64,000 nt of DNA from Acidovorax sp. 1608163 (GTDB lineage Bacteria; Pseudomonadota; Gammaproteobacteria; Burkholderiales; Burkholderiaceae_C): assembly GCF_003669015.1 (NCBI RefSeq), contig NZ_CP033069.1, forward strand, positions 2,490,501 to 2,554,500, given 5' to 3'. Below the pieces are notes generated by a model. It was given only the letters and a program-made list of their open reading frames with translations. It did no database searches and was not told the DNA's origin. The position numbers and the translations under genes are program-made. Shown piece by piece: positions 1 to 10,009 of the stretch; position 1 is the first letter of the stretch; each line of letters opens with the position of its first letter.

Positions 1-145
1 GGTGGGCGTGCACCTCTTTGATGGCCACCTGGCGGCCCTTGAAACCGTCCACCGCCAGGTACACCACCCCGGTGGCGCCCCGCCCCAGTTCGGCCTGCAC
101 CTGGTACTTGCCGATGTGAAAGGGCAAATCAGTGGGATGGCTCAT
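1..145 (-). CDS. Serine/threonine protein kinase, N-terminal fragment (runs off the window edge)
   Basis: Only the first 48 codons are present. They read as the start of a eukaryotic-type protein kinase: strand beta-1, the glycine-rich loop GRGATGVVY at about residues 20-28, and VAIK at about residues 39-42 carrying the ATP-anchoring lysine. The ATG at 145 is chosen because the kinase fold begins about ten residues later; I see no strong ribosome binding site. It lies 39 bp downstream of the PLP enzyme gene on the same strand, so the two may be cotranscribed. A PP2C-type phosphatase occurs near 19.9 kb and could be an unlinked partner, but nothing in the sequence shows this. The catalytic loop and anything C-terminal lie outside the window. 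Confidence 0.8.
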   Translation of the reverse strand, partial: MSHPTDLPFHIGKYQVQAELGRGATGVVYLAVDGFKGRQVAIKEVHAH

Positions 146-184
146 GGGGTCAGCCTGCGGCAAGTGGTGTGAATCAAGGGGCGA

Positions 185-1428
185 TCAGCCCGCCAGGGCC
201 TGCTCAAAATCGGCCAGCAGGTCTTGCGCATCTTCCAGGCCCACCGACAGGCGGATCATGCCGTCGCCAATGCCCATGTTGGCGCGCACCTCGGGGCCCG
301 CCTCCCAGAAGATGGTGTGGGCCACCGGGATGATGAGCGTGCGCGTGTCGGCCAGCCCCGTGGCCTTGATGGGCAGGCGAAGGCGGTTGCACAGCGGCAG
401 GCACTGGGCGGCGTCCTTCAGCTCAAACGACAGCAGCCAGGAGCCGGACTTGAAGTGCTTGCGCGCCTGCTCGTACTGCGGGTGCGAGGGCAGCAGCGGG
501 TAATGCACCTTGGCCACGGCCGGGTGCTGCTCCAGCCACTGGGCCAGGGCCAAGGCCGTGGCGCTGGTGCGGTCCATGCGCAGGGCCAGGGTTTCTGCGC
601 CCAGCGCGATCTGGTGGGCGCTGTGCGACGACAGCGTGCCACCCATGTCGCGCAGACCCTTTTTGCGCACCTGCTGCAGGCCCCAGCCCTTGGCATCGCC
701 CTTGCGGTAGGCCGCGAAGATGTTGGGGTACGTGGCCCAGTCAAACAAGCCCGTGTCGGTGATGGCACCGCCCAACGCATCGCCGTGGCCGCCGATGCTC
801 TTGGTGAGCGAATTCATCACCAGCCCAGCCCCCACGGTGGCGGGCTGAAAGAGGTAGGGCGAAGCCACGGTGTTGTCCACCACGTACAGCAGGCCTTTGC
901 TGCGGCACAGTGCGCCGATGCCTTCGAGGTCAGGGATTTGCGTGCCGGGGTTGGCAATGGTCTCGACAAACACCATGCGGGTGTTGGGGCGCACTGCGGC
1001 TTGCACCTGGGCGGTGTCGGTGGCGTCCACCGTGGTCACTTCCACGCCCAAGTCGGCCAGCGTGCCAAACACGCTGTTGGTGTTGCCAAACACAAACTTG
1101 CTGGCCACCAGGTGGTCGCCTGCCTTGAGCAGTGTGAGGAACACCGCGCACAAGGCGGCCATGCCGGTAGAGAAGACGATGGTGCCCACGCCGCCTTCCA
1201 TTTGGGTGATCTTGGTCTCCAGCGCCGCCGTGGTGGGCGTGCCCTGGCGGGCGTAGTTGAAGCCCCCTTGGCCGTGCCCTGGAAGACCGCAATCAGATCT
1301 TCGACCGTGTCGTAGCCGTATTGCACCGACGAATGGATGGGCTGGTGCACGGCCCCCTTTTCTGCGCCGCCCCAGCGGTCGGCGTGAACGATTTGCGTGG
1401 TGAAGTTGGGTTTGTGGGGTGTCGTCAT
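185..1428 (-). pseudogene. Cys/Met-metabolism PLP-dependent enzyme (cystathionine gamma-synthase/beta-lyase family), frameshifted
   Basis: The family makes or breaks C-S bonds in methionine/cysteine metabolism using pyridoxal phosphate. Joined across the break, the product would be about 414 residues, normal for the family. The N-terminus (MTTPHKPNFTTQ) is in one frame and the rest, from GGFNYARQGTPTT onward, is in another. The C-terminal part holds the cofactor-binding Asp in VVDNTVASP and the lysine in SLTKSIGGHGD that would form the Schiff base. The frames meet at a C5 run at 1263-1267 (G5 on the coding strand); a sixth G would restore AAG-GGN-GGC and a continuous protein. The start at 1428 gives the family-typical N-terminus; an in-frame TTG lies three codons upstream. 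Whether it is a synthase, lyase or sulfhydrylase cannot be decided from sequence. It may be an intact gene with a base-calling error. Confidence 0.8.
1263..1267. other. Frameshift point in a C5/G5 run
   Basis: The two reading frames of the PLP enzyme meet here. The coding strand reads AAGGGGGCTTC, one base short of the AAG GGN GGC TTC needed for the family sequence KGGFNYARQG. Confidence 0.75.
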
Positions 1429-1578
1429 AAATCTCAAAGGCTATGTCTACGGGTCTACATGCAAGGCTGGGCGATGGACACTGGCGTGCGCCAAGGCCAG
1501 CGCACCCGTGGAACTGGCTCTGCCAGGCCACTGGGTGCGTCCCCCTGAGGGGAAGGCGCGCAGCGCCTCAGGGAGGCT

Positions 1579-3024
1579 CTACCGTTCAGGCGCGATGTGT
1601 TCGGCGTAATCGTACAGCGCACCCAGGATGTCCTGCGTGCGATCGTCGTCGGCGGTCTCGGAGAGTTGGTCGATTTCGGTGAACAACTGCTCTACCGTGC
1701 GCGCCCCGCCCTGCCCATCAAACAGGCTGGCGGCGCGGTGGGCTTCCCAGCGCTCTTGTTCCTCAGGCGTGAGGGTTTGCGGAAAATTGCGCGCCCGGTA
1801 GCGCCAGACCAGCTCGGCCAGGCGTGGGTCATCGAAGCCCGTACGGGCCGTGGCCAGCTTGGCGCCCGACATCTCGCGCAGCTCGTTCAGGTAACGCCGG
1901 TCGTTGTTGCCCACAAAGCCGCCGTACAGGTCCTGGTCCACATCGGGCGTGGGCTCGGCAGGCCGGGCGAACACGGCGGGCCAGATGCCACTCATGTCGG
2001 GCAGGCTGCGCGCCACCTCGGCATGCTCTGCCGCCTTCGCCAAGTCAATACCCCAGCGCTGCGCCAGCGCGGGCGTGAGGGTGTTCACATTGCCCACCAC
2101 CATGGGCGACTTGTTGAGGTGGATGGTTTTGATGGGCAGGCGTGTGACGCCCTCGGGCAAATCGGCGGCGCGGGTGAACATGCGCAGGCGCAGGTCGTCC
2201 ACATTCAACGCAGCCAGCTCGCGCGGGTCGTGGGCCAGGTCCCAGGCGATCAGCTCGTTCTTGTTGGTGGGGTGGCTGGCCAGTGGCCACATCACGCCCA
2301 GGCAGCCGCGCTCGGTCGGGAACATGCCCGACACATGTAAGAAAGGCCGCGCCGTGATGGCCGTGGCGGGCAGGCGCAGCTCGGTGGCCACGCGGTCTTT
2401 TTTGTGCAGCGCCAGGGCAAAGTCAAACAGCTTGGCGTTGTGCTGGCGAATCAGGCGCGCCAGCGCAATGGTGGCGCGCACGTCCGACAGCGCATCGTGC
2501 GCGGCCTCGTGCAACAGGCCGTTGGCTTTGGAAAGGTGTTCGAGCTTGAAGCTGGGTGCGCCGTCTTCCTTTTTGGGCCAGTGGATGCCGTCGGGCCGCA
2601 GCGCGTAGGTCATGCGCACCACGTCCAGCAAGTCCCAGCGGCCGCACTGGTTTTGCCACTCGCGTGCATAGGGGTCGATGAGGTTGCGCCAGAACATGAA
2701 GCGCGTGATCTCGTCGTCAAACCGGATGGTGTTGTAGCCCACACCGATGGTGCCGGGCTGGGCAAACTCGGCCTCAATGCGGTGGGCAAACTCGCGCTCG
2801 GGCAGGCCTTTTTCCAGGCAGAGCTGGGGGGTGATGCCGGTGATGAGGCAGGACTGTGGGTCGGGCAGGTAGTCGTTGGCCGGCTGGCAGTAGATCATCA
2901 GCGGCTCGCCGATCTCGTTGAGGTCGGCATCGGTGCGGATAGCGGCGAACTGCGCCGGGCGATCGCGCCGGGTGTTGGCACCAAAGGTTTCGTAGTCGTG
3001 CCAGAGAAAGGTGTGTGAAGCCAT
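1579..3024 (-). CDS. sbcB: Exodeoxyribonuclease I
   Basis: This enzyme degrades single-stranded DNA 3' to 5' and acts in recombination and mismatch repair. The 481-residue product matches the usual length (about 475). It opens with the DEDD exonuclease motif: FLWHDYETFG at about residues 5-14 carries the first Asp-Glu pair, followed by VGYNTIRFDDEITRF (second Asp) and HDALSDVRATIAL (last Asp with the general-base His). An SH3-like and helical C-terminal region follows. I start at the ATG at 3024, ten residues before the first motif; the open frame extends upstream but that part has no family similarity. A copy of the palindromic repeat lies in the shared upstream region with the divergent transglycosylase gene. 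Confidence 0.92.
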   Translation of the reverse strand: MASHTFLWHDYETFGANTRRDRPAQFAAIRTDADLNEIGEPLMIYCQPANDYLPDPQSCLITGITPQLCLEKGLPEREFAHRIEAEFAQPGTIGVGYNTIRFDDEITRFMFWRNLIDPYAREWQNQCGRWDLLDVVRMTYALRPDGIHWPKKEDGAPSFKLEHLSKANGLLHEAAHDALSDVRATIALARLIRQHNAKLFDFALALHKKDRVATELRLPATAITARPFLHVSGMFPTERGCLGVMWPLASHPTNKNELIAWDLAHDPRELAALNVDDLRLRMFTRAADLPEGVTRLPIKTIHLNKSPMVVGNVNTLTPALAQRWGIDLAKAAEHAEVARSLPDMSGIWPAVFARPAEPTPDVDQDLYGGFVGNNDRRYLNELREMSGAKLATARTGFDDPRLAELVWRYRARNFPQTLTPEEQERWEAHRAASLFDGQGGARTVEQLFTEIDQLSETADDDRTQDILGALYDYAEHIAPER

Positions 3025-3148
3025 GGTGGTCGCAGTGAAACGGTCGCAATACAGTTGCTGAAGCGGTCGCAGAGGGCAGGCGCGGTGCAATCCGCGCACC
3101 AGGCCCCAGCCAGTGCAGGGGCTTGGCGAAAGCGCCAACTGTAACCCG

Positions 3149-3212
3149 ATTTCAAACCATTTTGGCACCTAGCGCTTATTGGATAAGCGCTAGCAGCTAT
3201 AAAACATATAGC
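3149..3212 (-). repeat. Dispersed palindromic repeat, copy 1
   Basis: Read on the minus strand it matches the family pattern ATAGCTGCTAGCGCTT - 4 to 8 nt - AAGCGCTAG, then a GCCA/TTTG flank. It lies between the divergent starts of sbcB and the transglycosylase gene. Further copies are at 22653, 33893, 46914, 54399 and 61771. Confidence 0.85.
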
Positions 3213-3308
3213 AGATAACCCGTATTGCACGCCCGCCATGCACACACAGCGATACATCCCGAAGGCATGCACGGGGCCGCAGCCCAAGGCAACGCGGGAC
3301 AATGCTGC

Positions 3309-4700
3309 ATGCACCGCACACACCTTACTTCCTTGGCGGCCCAGGCCGCTGGACGCACCCACCCAGCGCGCCTGTGCTGGACGGCACTGGCCTGCGCACT
3401 GGCCTTCACACAAGCACTGACGGGCTGCGCCAGCGGGCCAGGCAGCGCCCCCAACCTTGCCACGGCGACAACCACCGTGACGCCCCCCGTGCCAACCCCA
3501 ACGCAAGCAGCAGCCCAGCCATCGGCCCAGTCGGCCACGCCCCTGAATGCTGCCGACGCAGAACACGCGCAGGGCTTTGCCCGCTGGCGCGAGGCATTTG
3601 CGCCCCAGGCGCTGGCCGCAGGCATACGCCCCGAGACCGTGCGCGACGTGCTGGGCCAGGCCCAGTGGCAGCCCCGCGTGATCGAGCTGGACCGCTCACA
3701 GCCCGAGTTCAACCGCCCCCCTTGGGCGTACCTGGACAGCGCCGTGTCGCGCCAGCGCGTGACGCAAGGGCAAGCACAAATGGCGGCGCACCGCGCACCG
3801 CTGGAGGCTGCGGCCCAACGCTACGGCGTGCCCGCCAGCATCCTCACCGCCTTTTGGGGCATAGAGAGCAACTACGGCGGCAATTTCGGCAACTTCCGCG
3901 CCGTGGATGCACTGGCCACCCTGGCCTACGAAGGCCGGCGCCAGGCATGGGCGCAGTCTGAGTTGCTGGCCGCCCTACGCATCATCGACCTGGGCGACAT
4001 TGCGCCCGAGGCCATGGTGGGCTCTTGGGCAGGTGCCATGGGGCACACGCAGTTCATCCCCTCGGTGTTTCTGGCCCACGCTGTGGATGCCGATGGCGAC
4101 GGGCGCCGCGACATCTGGGGCAGCATCCCGGACGTGCTTGCGTCCACGGCCAAATTTGTGGCGGCCGAAGGCTGGCAGCCGCGTGAAACCTGGGGCACCG
4201 AGGTGCGCTTGCCAGCAGGCTTTGACCATGCCCGGGCCGAACTGACAGTGCGCCAAAGCACTGCCCAGTGGGCGGCAGAGGGTTTGCAAACCCTGTCTGG
4301 CAGCCCACTGCCAGACATGGCATCGGCCGCCGTGCTGGAGCCTGCGGGCGCACGCGGCCCGGCGTTCTTGGTGGGGCAAAACTTTCGCACCATCCTGCGC
4401 TACAACAACTCCACCAGCTACGCACTGGCCGTGGCCCTGCTGGCCCAGCGACTCGATGGTGGCCCCGGCGTGGTGGCCGACTGGCCGCGCGACCTGCAAC
4501 CCCTGTCGCGCGAGCAAACGCGCCAATTGCAGACGGCACTGAACGCACGCGGCTTTGACACCGGCACGCCCGACGGGGTGCAAGGCCCCGCCACCCGCGC
4601 CGGGCTGCGCAAGTACCAACAAAGCCAGGGCCTGGTGGCCGATGGCTATCCCACGCTGGAAGTGTTGCAGGGCCTGGTGAACAGCACGCCTGCCAAGTAA
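3309..4700 (+). CDS. Lytic murein transglycosylase, MltB-type lipoprotein
   Basis: Membrane-bound lytic transglycosylases cleave the MurNAc-GlcNAc bond of peptidoglycan to form 1,6-anhydro ends. A hydrophobic signal ends in the lipobox LTGC at about residues 36-39, so the mature protein should be lipidated and exported. The catalytic domain has FWGIESNYGGNFG, with the catalytic Glu, at about residues 182-194, and SWAGAMGHTQFIPS, typical of the MltB (SLT_2) group. The last 65 residues form a peptidoglycan-binding type 1 domain (LQTALNARGFDTG, GPATRAGLRKYQ). I chose the ATG at 3309 because it puts the lipobox at a normal distance; in-frame ATGs at 3225 and 3267 are possible. The gene is convergent with dctD, 89 bp away. 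Confidence 0.88.
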   Translation: MHRTHLTSLAAQAAGRTHPARLCWTALACALAFTQALTGCASGPGSAPNLATATTTVTPPVPTPTQAAAQPSAQSATPLNAADAEHAQGFARWREAFAPQALAAGIRPETVRDVLGQAQWQPRVIELDRSQPEFNRPPWAYLDSAVSRQRVTQGQAQMAAHRAPLEAAAQRYGVPASILTAFWGIESNYGGNFGNFRAVDALATLAYEGRRQAWAQSELLAALRIIDLGDIAPEAMVGSWAGAMGHTQFIPSVFLAHAVDADGDGRRDIWGSIPDVLASTAKFVAAEGWQPRETWGTEVRLPAGFDHARAELTVRQSTAQWAAEGLQTLSGSPLPDMASAAVLEPAGARGPAFLVGQNFRTILRYNNSTSYALAVALLAQRLDGGPGVVADWPRDLQPLSREQTRQLQTALNARGFDTGTPDGVQGPATRAGLRKYQQSQGLVADGYPTLEVLQGLVNSTPAK

Positions 4701-4789
4701 GGAGCGAAGGAGCAGCACGGCCCTGCCCCTCATTGGTCCGATCTGCAGGGCTGGTGACAGGACACCAGGGCACCAAGGCTACAGGGCGA

Positions 4790-6136
4790 TCAAGTGCCCA
4801 GGCCGTATTTGCGAATCTTGTCGTGCAAGGTGGTCTTGGGCACCCGCAGCGCTTCGGCCGTGCGGGCCAGGCTGCCACCCTGCTGGCGCAGGGCTTCGGC
4901 GATCAGGGTGCGCTCAAAGGCCTCCACCGTAGCCGCCAGCGCCTGGGGCTGTGCTGCGTCACCGGCATCGCACGCCGCCCCGGCAAAAGGCGCGGCGCCT
5001 GCAGCAATGCCCAGCACAATGCGCTCGGCCACGTTGCGCAGCTCGCGTACATTGCCGGGCCAGTGGTAGCCCAGCAGCTGGTGCAACTGGCCTGCGGGCA
5101 GATCGGGCACCGGGCGCTGGTGGCGGGCGGCAGCACCCATCACAAAGTGCTCCAGCAGCAGCGGCACGTCTTCGCGCCGCTCGCGCAGCGGGGGCAAGTC
5201 CACGGTGGCAACGCTCAGGCGGTAGTACAGGTCTTCGCGGAATTTGCCCTGGCGGCACAGCTCCAGCAAATCCACTTTGGTCGCAGCCACCACTCGGCAG
5301 TCGATGGGGATGAGCGTGTTGGAGCCCAGGCGCTCCAGCACGCGCTCTTGCAGCACGCGCAGCAGCTTGATCTGCATGGCCAGGGGCATGCTTTCGATTT
5401 CATCGAGAAACAGCGTGCCGCCGCTGGCGTGCTCAATCTTGCCGATGCGGCGCTTGCCCGCGCCGGTGAAGGCCCCAGCCTCGTTGCCAAACATTTCGCT
5501 GTCAAACAGCGTATCGGGCAAGCCGCCGCAGTTGATGGCCACAAAGTGCCCTTTGCTGCGCGGGCTGGCGTCGTGCAGGCAACGGGCGGCCAGCTCTTTG
5601 CCGGTGCCGGTTTCGCCGTGGATGAGCACATCCACCGTGCTGGCCGCCAGGCCCGCCAGCACCTCGCGCAGGCGCTGCATGTTGGGCGCGCGGCCCATCA
5701 CCAGGCGCTCGATCGCATCGCGCTGCGCGAGCTGGCTGCGCAGCTGGCGCACCTCCAGCACCAGGCGGCGCTTGTCGAGGGCGCGGCGCACAGCGCCTAC
5801 CAGCTGCTCGGGGGCAAAGGGCTTTTGGATGAAGTCGTGCGCTCCGTCCTTCATGGCCTGCACAGCCATGGAGACATCGCCATGGCCGGTGATGAGCACC
5901 ACGGGCAGCTCCGGGTCCATGCCCATCAGCTCTTGCAAAAAGGCCATGCCGTCCATCTTCGGCAAGCGGATGTCGCTGACCACCACACCTGGGTAGTCAC
6001 GCCCCAGGCGCAACCGGGCCAGCTCGGCACTGGGGGCGCTTTCGGTGGCAATGCCTTCAAGTTGCAAGGCTTGTTCGCAGCCCAGCACGATGTCGGGGTC
6101 GTCCTCAACGATGAGGACCTTGAGGTCGGGGGTCAT
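4790..6136 (-). CDS. dctD: Sigma-54-dependent response regulator, DctD type
   Basis: This is a transcription activator for RNA polymerase with sigma-54, probably controlling the adjacent dctA. Domains in order: a receiver (acidic pair EDD at 11-13, phosphoacceptor Asp55 in VVSDIRLPKMDG, Lys105); an AAA+ domain with Walker A GETGTGKE at 174-181, the sigma-54-contact loop GAFTGA at 221-226 and Walker B TLFLDE at 241-246; and a Fis-type helix-turn-helix at the end (ALRVPKTTLHDKIRKYG). The 448 residues fit the family. Its ATG overlaps the sensor kinase stop by 4 bp (TCAT at 6133-6136 on the plus strand), indicating translational coupling. The neighbourhood of dctB and dctA supports the DctD name over other NtrC-like regulators. 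Confidence 0.9.
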   Translation of the reverse strand: MTPDLKVLIVEDDPDIVLGCEQALQLEGIATESAPSAELARLRLGRDYPGVVVSDIRLPKMDGMAFLQELMGMDPELPVVLITGHGDVSMAVQAMKDGAHDFIQKPFAPEQLVGAVRRALDKRRLVLEVRQLRSQLAQRDAIERLVMGRAPNMQRLREVLAGLAASTVDVLIHGETGTGKELAARCLHDASPRSKGHFVAINCGGLPDTLFDSEMFGNEAGAFTGAGKRRIGKIEHASGGTLFLDEIESMPLAMQIKLLRVLQERVLERLGSNTLIPIDCRVVAATKVDLLELCRQGKFREDLYYRLSVATVDLPPLRERREDVPLLLEHFVMGAAARHQRPVPDLPAGQLHQLLGYHWPGNVRELRNVAERIVLGIAAGAAPFAGAACDAGDAAQPQALAATVEAFERTLIAEALRQQGGSLARTAEALRVPKTTLHDKIRKYGLGT

Positions 6137-8048
6137 GGGCGGTCTGGAGCGGTATCAGCGTCTGGGCGAGGGGCTGCGGGCAAGGCCAAGTGGAACACAG
6201 CGCCGCCGTCAGGGTGGTTGGCCCCACTGAGCGTGCCGCCCGATTCGCGCACGATGCCCGCCGACAAGGCCAACCCCAGGCCCAGCCCGTCCCCCGACCC
6301 CTTGGTGGTGAAAAATGGCTCGAACAGATGGGCCAGGGCCTCTTCGGTGAGGCCCGGGCCCAGGTCACGCACCTGCACATGCACCTGCTCGCCCCCCGTT
6401 GAGGCCAATTGCTCGCAGCGAATTTCGACACGCAAAGTGGCACACCCGGCCATTGCATCCAAAGCGTTGTTGATGAGATTGACCAGCACCTGCTCCAGGC
6501 GGTTGCCATCGCACCAGGCCACAGGCTCAGGCTCGGCCATGTTCAACTGCACCTGGGCGCTGGTCTGCTGGATGCGGGACTCCAGCACCGCCAGCGCGTT
6601 GGTCAGCGCAGCGCGCAGTGGCACGGGCCGTGGCTCGCCGGTCGATTTGCGGGCAAAGGCCCGCAGCTCGCCCGTGATGCGGCCCATGCGGTCGGCCAGT
6701 TGGGCAATGCGCTCCAGGTTGACGCGCACCGTGGGCAAATCGCCCCGCTCCAGAAACCGCACGCTGTTGCCCGACAGGGTGCGCAGCGCCGTCAGCGGCT
6801 GGTTCAGCTCGTGCGCCACACCGGCAGACAGCTGGCCAATCACCGCCAGCTTGCCCGCTTGCACCAGTTCGTTCTGCGCGGCGCGCAGCGTGCCTTCGGC
6901 GCGAATGCGTTCTTGCACTTCAGACTGCAGGCGCTCGTTGGTGCGCGACAAATCGGCCGTGCGCTGCTGCACCTTGCGCTCCAGCTCATCGTGTGCGGCC
7001 TGCAGCGCCTCGCGGGCAGCCAGGCGGTCGCGCAAACGGTCGCGCTCGTGCCGGCGGCGCTGGTTGAACATGAACCCCAGCAGCGCAACAAAGGCGGCAC
7101 CGATGGTGGCGATCAGTGCGTCGCTTTGCGCCGCCTCATCGGCCCGAGCCAGGTGCGAGAACACCGTGAGCGTCCAGGGTGTGCCGGGCAGCGCGCGCGA
7201 CTGGGTCAGGAAGCGGCCCGTCACCGGGTACACCGAGGCCATTTCGGTGCCCTCGCGCGCCACGCGCACCAGCCGCGCGCCCTGGTCCAGGTCGCTCAGC
7301 ACCTTCATGCCCAAGGGGTGAGTGCCTTGCGGTTGTATTGCAAGGTCTGGTCAAAAGCCTTGCGTGTGGCTTCGTCCAGCGGGCGCAGCGCGGTGAACTT
7401 CCAGTCGGGCACCGAGCCCAGGATCACCACGCCGTTTTCATCGGTCACGATGACCGGCGCCTCGACGGTGGACCAGGACTGCTCCAGCTGGTCCAGGCTG
7501 ACCTTGGTAACTGCCACCCCCACGGTGCGGCTGCCATCCAGCAAGGCGGACGCCAGGTAGTACCCCGGCTCGCCCCGGGTCGTGCCAATCCCAAACAGGC
7601 GCCCAATGCCGGTGCTCAGCGCGTCTTGAAAGTAAGGCCTGAACCGCAGGTCCTCACCCATGAAGCTGTCAGGCCTGCGCCAGTTGCTGGTGGCCACCAC
7701 CTGGCCTTGCAGACTGATCACATAGATGGAAAGCGTGCCAGCGCGCTCATTGAGCTGCTCCAGGTAGGCATTGACGCTGTCTGCACGACGAGGCAGCGAT
7801 GTGTCTGATGGGGTGGACAGAAGCGACAACACGTCTTTTTGCAGCTCCAGCGTGCCGGGCAGAAAGGCGTATTTGCTGATCTCGCGCTGCAGGCTGGCGG
7901 TGTACAGCTCCAGCCGGTGCAAACCCGTGGCCTGGATCTGCGCCTGCCCCATGCGCTGGGCCAGCAGGTAGGCCATGCCCCCGCAAAGCAGCACACCGCC
8001 CAAAAGCAGCAAAACGGTGAGACGGCGCAAGGATCGTGGCGATGGCAT
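6133..8048 (-). pseudogene. dctB: C4-dicarboxylate sensor histidine kinase DctB, frameshifted
   Basis: DctB senses external dicarboxylates and phosphorylates DctD. Joined over one missing base it would be about 638 residues: a transmembrane helix near the N-terminus (LTVLLLLGGVLLCGGMAYLL), a periplasmic dCache-like sensor (about residues 40-310), a second membrane helix (ALIATIGAAFVALLGFMF), a coiled coil, the H-box GVAHELNQPLTAL with the phosphoacceptor His at about residue 413, and the ATPase N/G boxes (NLINNALDA, DLGPGL, GLGLGLALS). The 5' frame stops after RKALTPWA and the 3' frame begins at GMKVLSDLD; they meet at a G4 run at 7315-7318, where one more base restores ALTPLGMKV. The start at 8048 fits the signal anchor. 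It overlaps dctD by 4 bp. A base-calling error is at least as likely as a true mutation. Confidence 0.85.
7315..7318. other. Frameshift point in a G4/C4 run inside dctB
   Basis: The coding strand reads ACC CCT TGG GCA TGA, ending the first frame. One extra C gives ACC CCC TTG GGC ATG AAG and continues into the kinase frame. Confidence 0.75.
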
Positions 8049-8124
8049 GAAGGGGTGAAATGGTAGCAGTGCAGGTGCTGCACGCAGGGCATGGCGGTGG
8101 TGGCAAAGCCATGGACACGCCCAA

Positions 8125-8151
8125 CAAAAAAGGACTGGCACGGGCCAGCCC
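8125..8151 (-). terminator. Rho-independent terminator after dctA
   Basis: Read on the minus strand: an 8-bp stem GGGCTGGC / GCCAGTCC (one G-U pair), a 4-nt loop, then six T. It lies between the dctA stop and the dctB start, so dctA can be expressed as a single-gene transcript while dctBD has its own promoter. Confidence 0.8.
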
Positions 8152-8214
8152 TTTAGATGCGATGAGAACCTGAGCCAACAGGTGGCTGCCGCGTTGCTGC
8201 AGCCGCCTCTGTCG

Positions 8215-9522
8215 TTACGCTGCAGGCTGGGCGGCCTCGTCGTCACCAACGGCAGGAATCATCTCCTCGCGCTCGGCCAAGGTCTCGGGCACGGGGTCAA
8301 TGGCTTTCTCCCACTTGGCCACCACCGCCGTGGCAATGGCGTTGCCCATGACGTTGGTGAGCGTGCGCCCCATGTCCAGGAAGTGGTCGATGCCCAGAAT
8401 CAGCAGCACACCGGCTTCAGGGAGATGGAACATGGGCAGCACCGCCGCCACCACCACGAGCGAAGCGCGTGGCACGCCGGCAATGCCTTTGCTGGACACC
8501 ATGAGCACCAGCAGCATGGTGATTTGCGTGGACAGAGGCATGTCAATGCCATAGGCCTGGGCAATGAAGATGGCTGCAAACGTGGTGTAGATCATGGAGC
8601 CATCCAGATTGAAGGAATAGCCCAGGGGCAGCACAAAGCCCGTGACCTTGGGTTTGACGCCAAATTTTTCCAGTTGCTCCATCAGCTTCGGATACACGGA
8701 CTCGCTGCTGGCGGTAGAGAAACCAATGAGCATGGGCGTGCGGATCAGCTTGAGCAGGCGGAACACGTCGCGCCCCAAAACCAGGTAGCCAGCAAACACC
8801 AGCACCACCCACAAGGCCGCCAAGGCCAGGTAGAAGCTGAGCATGAACTTGCCAAACACCCCCAACATGCCCAGGCCCTGGGTGGTGATGGCGCCAGCTA
8901 CCGCACCGAACACGCCCACCGGGGCAAAGCGCATCACGTAGTCGGTCACCTTGAGCATCACATGGACCACCTCGTCCAACGTGGCCACCAGGGTGCGTGC
9001 AGCCTGGTTGTGCAAGTGCCCCAGCGCCATGCCAAAGAACAGCGAGAACACCAGGATCTGCAGGATGGCGTTGTTGGCCATCGACTCCACAATGCTCTTG
9101 GGGAACACCTGGGTGATGAAGTCACGCAGATTCAAGGCACCGGTCTTGAGCTGTGTGGCGGTGCCCACCTCGGGCAAAGGGATCGACAACGAACTGCCCG
9201 GCTGGGTCAGGTTGGCAATGACCAAGCCCAGCGCCAAAGAGATCAGGGATGCCCCCATGAACCATGCCAGAGCGCGCGTACCAATGCGCCCCACGGTGCG
9301 CGAATCGCCCATGGTGGACATGCCCGCCGCCAGGGTCGCAAACACCAGGGGCGCGATGATCATTTTGATCATGCGCAGGAAGATGTCGGTCAGCAGACCA
9401 AAGTAGCCTGCGATTTCCTTGGCAGCCTCAGGCGTGGGCGCCCAGGTGTGGCAGGCGTACCCGACCAATACCCCCAAAACCATGGCCAGGATGACCATCG
9501 TGGTCAAACGATTGAGTTTCAT
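8215..9522 (-). CDS. dctA: C4-dicarboxylate transporter DctA
   Basis: This is a cation-coupled importer of succinate, fumarate and malate of the DAACS/SDF family in the inner membrane. The 435 residues are close to the usual length (about 428). Visible family features are the N-terminal helix, FLRMIKMIIAPLVFATL, the serine-rich reentrant loop (GFSTASSESVYPKLM) and FNLDGSMIYTTFA, which forms the substrate and ion site. The start is fixed by the N-terminal helix (MKLNRLTTMVILAM). It lies directly upstream of dctB-dctD on the same strand, separated by a terminator. DctD would be expected to activate a sigma-54 promoter upstream of 9522; I found only a weak candidate. Confidence 0.93.
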   Translation of the reverse strand: MKLNRLTTMVILAMVLGVLVGYACHTWAPTPEAAKEIAGYFGLLTDIFLRMIKMIIAPLVFATLAAGMSTMGDSRTVGRIGTRALAWFMGASLISLALGLVIANLTQPGSSLSIPLPEVGTATQLKTGALNLRDFITQVFPKSIVESMANNAILQILVFSLFFGMALGHLHNQAARTLVATLDEVVHVMLKVTDYVMRFAPVGVFGAVAGAITTQGLGMLGVFGKFMLSFYLALAALWVVLVFAGYLVLGRDVFRLLKLIRTPMLIGFSTASSESVYPKLMEQLEKFGVKPKVTGFVLPLGYSFNLDGSMIYTTFAAIFIAQAYGIDMPLSTQITMLLVLMVSSKGIAGVPRASLVVVAAVLPMFHLPEAGVLLILGIDHFLDMGRTLTNVMGNAIATAVVAKWEKAIDPVPETLAEREEMIPAVGDDEAAQPAA

Positions 9523-10009
9523 GCGATCTTCTATGGATTGAAAAAGGAAATACCCCGCGATGCGGCGTTTCCTGGTTCAGAAATCGCCGCACTCAAGGAA
9601 TGGGCTAAGACTGCATTGCAAATAGCGCGAACGGCACACACGCACCACAACGCAAGCTGTGGCGAGACCCCGTCAGGCGATTTGGGCAATCGCGCGCCCC
9701 AGGGGATGGACGGACCTTCCCGATCAGACGGATGGGACCACCGTGGGTGGCATGTTGCATGGCTTGTCTCCGATGGGTAACTGGCCACGTCTCGCGCAGC
9801 CTGCCCTAGCCTTTGCATGCAATGTGCCAATGCCTGCTACCGATCCAAGTCATTGATTTGCAAAGACAAAGCACATGGCGGCCGCCCAAAGGCATTCGAA
9901 AAACCGAACAACAAAACGCACCACCGTCCGAACCATCGAACAGCCGCGCAGATCGGAGTGCATCCATCACCCCGCACAACGGGTTGCACCATGCGGGCGG
10001 GGGCGAGGC
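9523..10009. other. Intergenic region between dctA and clpA without a supported gene
   Basis: About 490 bp. Open frames exist on both strands but show no recognisable protein, and their composition does not look coding. It should hold the dctA promoter and activator sites. The best sigma-54-like site on the minus strand (9685-9701) has TTGC and a GG at the correct spacing but a poor -24 element. Confidence 0.5.

Noticed and set aside
4733..7321. Long open frame (862 codons) antisense to dctBD
   Set aside because: No domain found; the opposite strand encodes a clear two-component pair.
9685..9701. Sigma-54 promoter for dctA (minus strand; TTGC with GG at the right spacing)
   Set aside because: The -24 element (GGGC context) matches poorly and the site is 160 bp upstream of the start; too weak to annotate.
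8182..9780. Antisense open frame over dctA giving a His/Gln-rich 'protein'
   Set aside because: No start signals or similarity; a shadow of dctA.
9531..9830. 99-residue open frame on the minus strand between dctA and clpA
   Set aside because: No recognisable domain, no ribosome binding site, and a composition unlike coding sequence.
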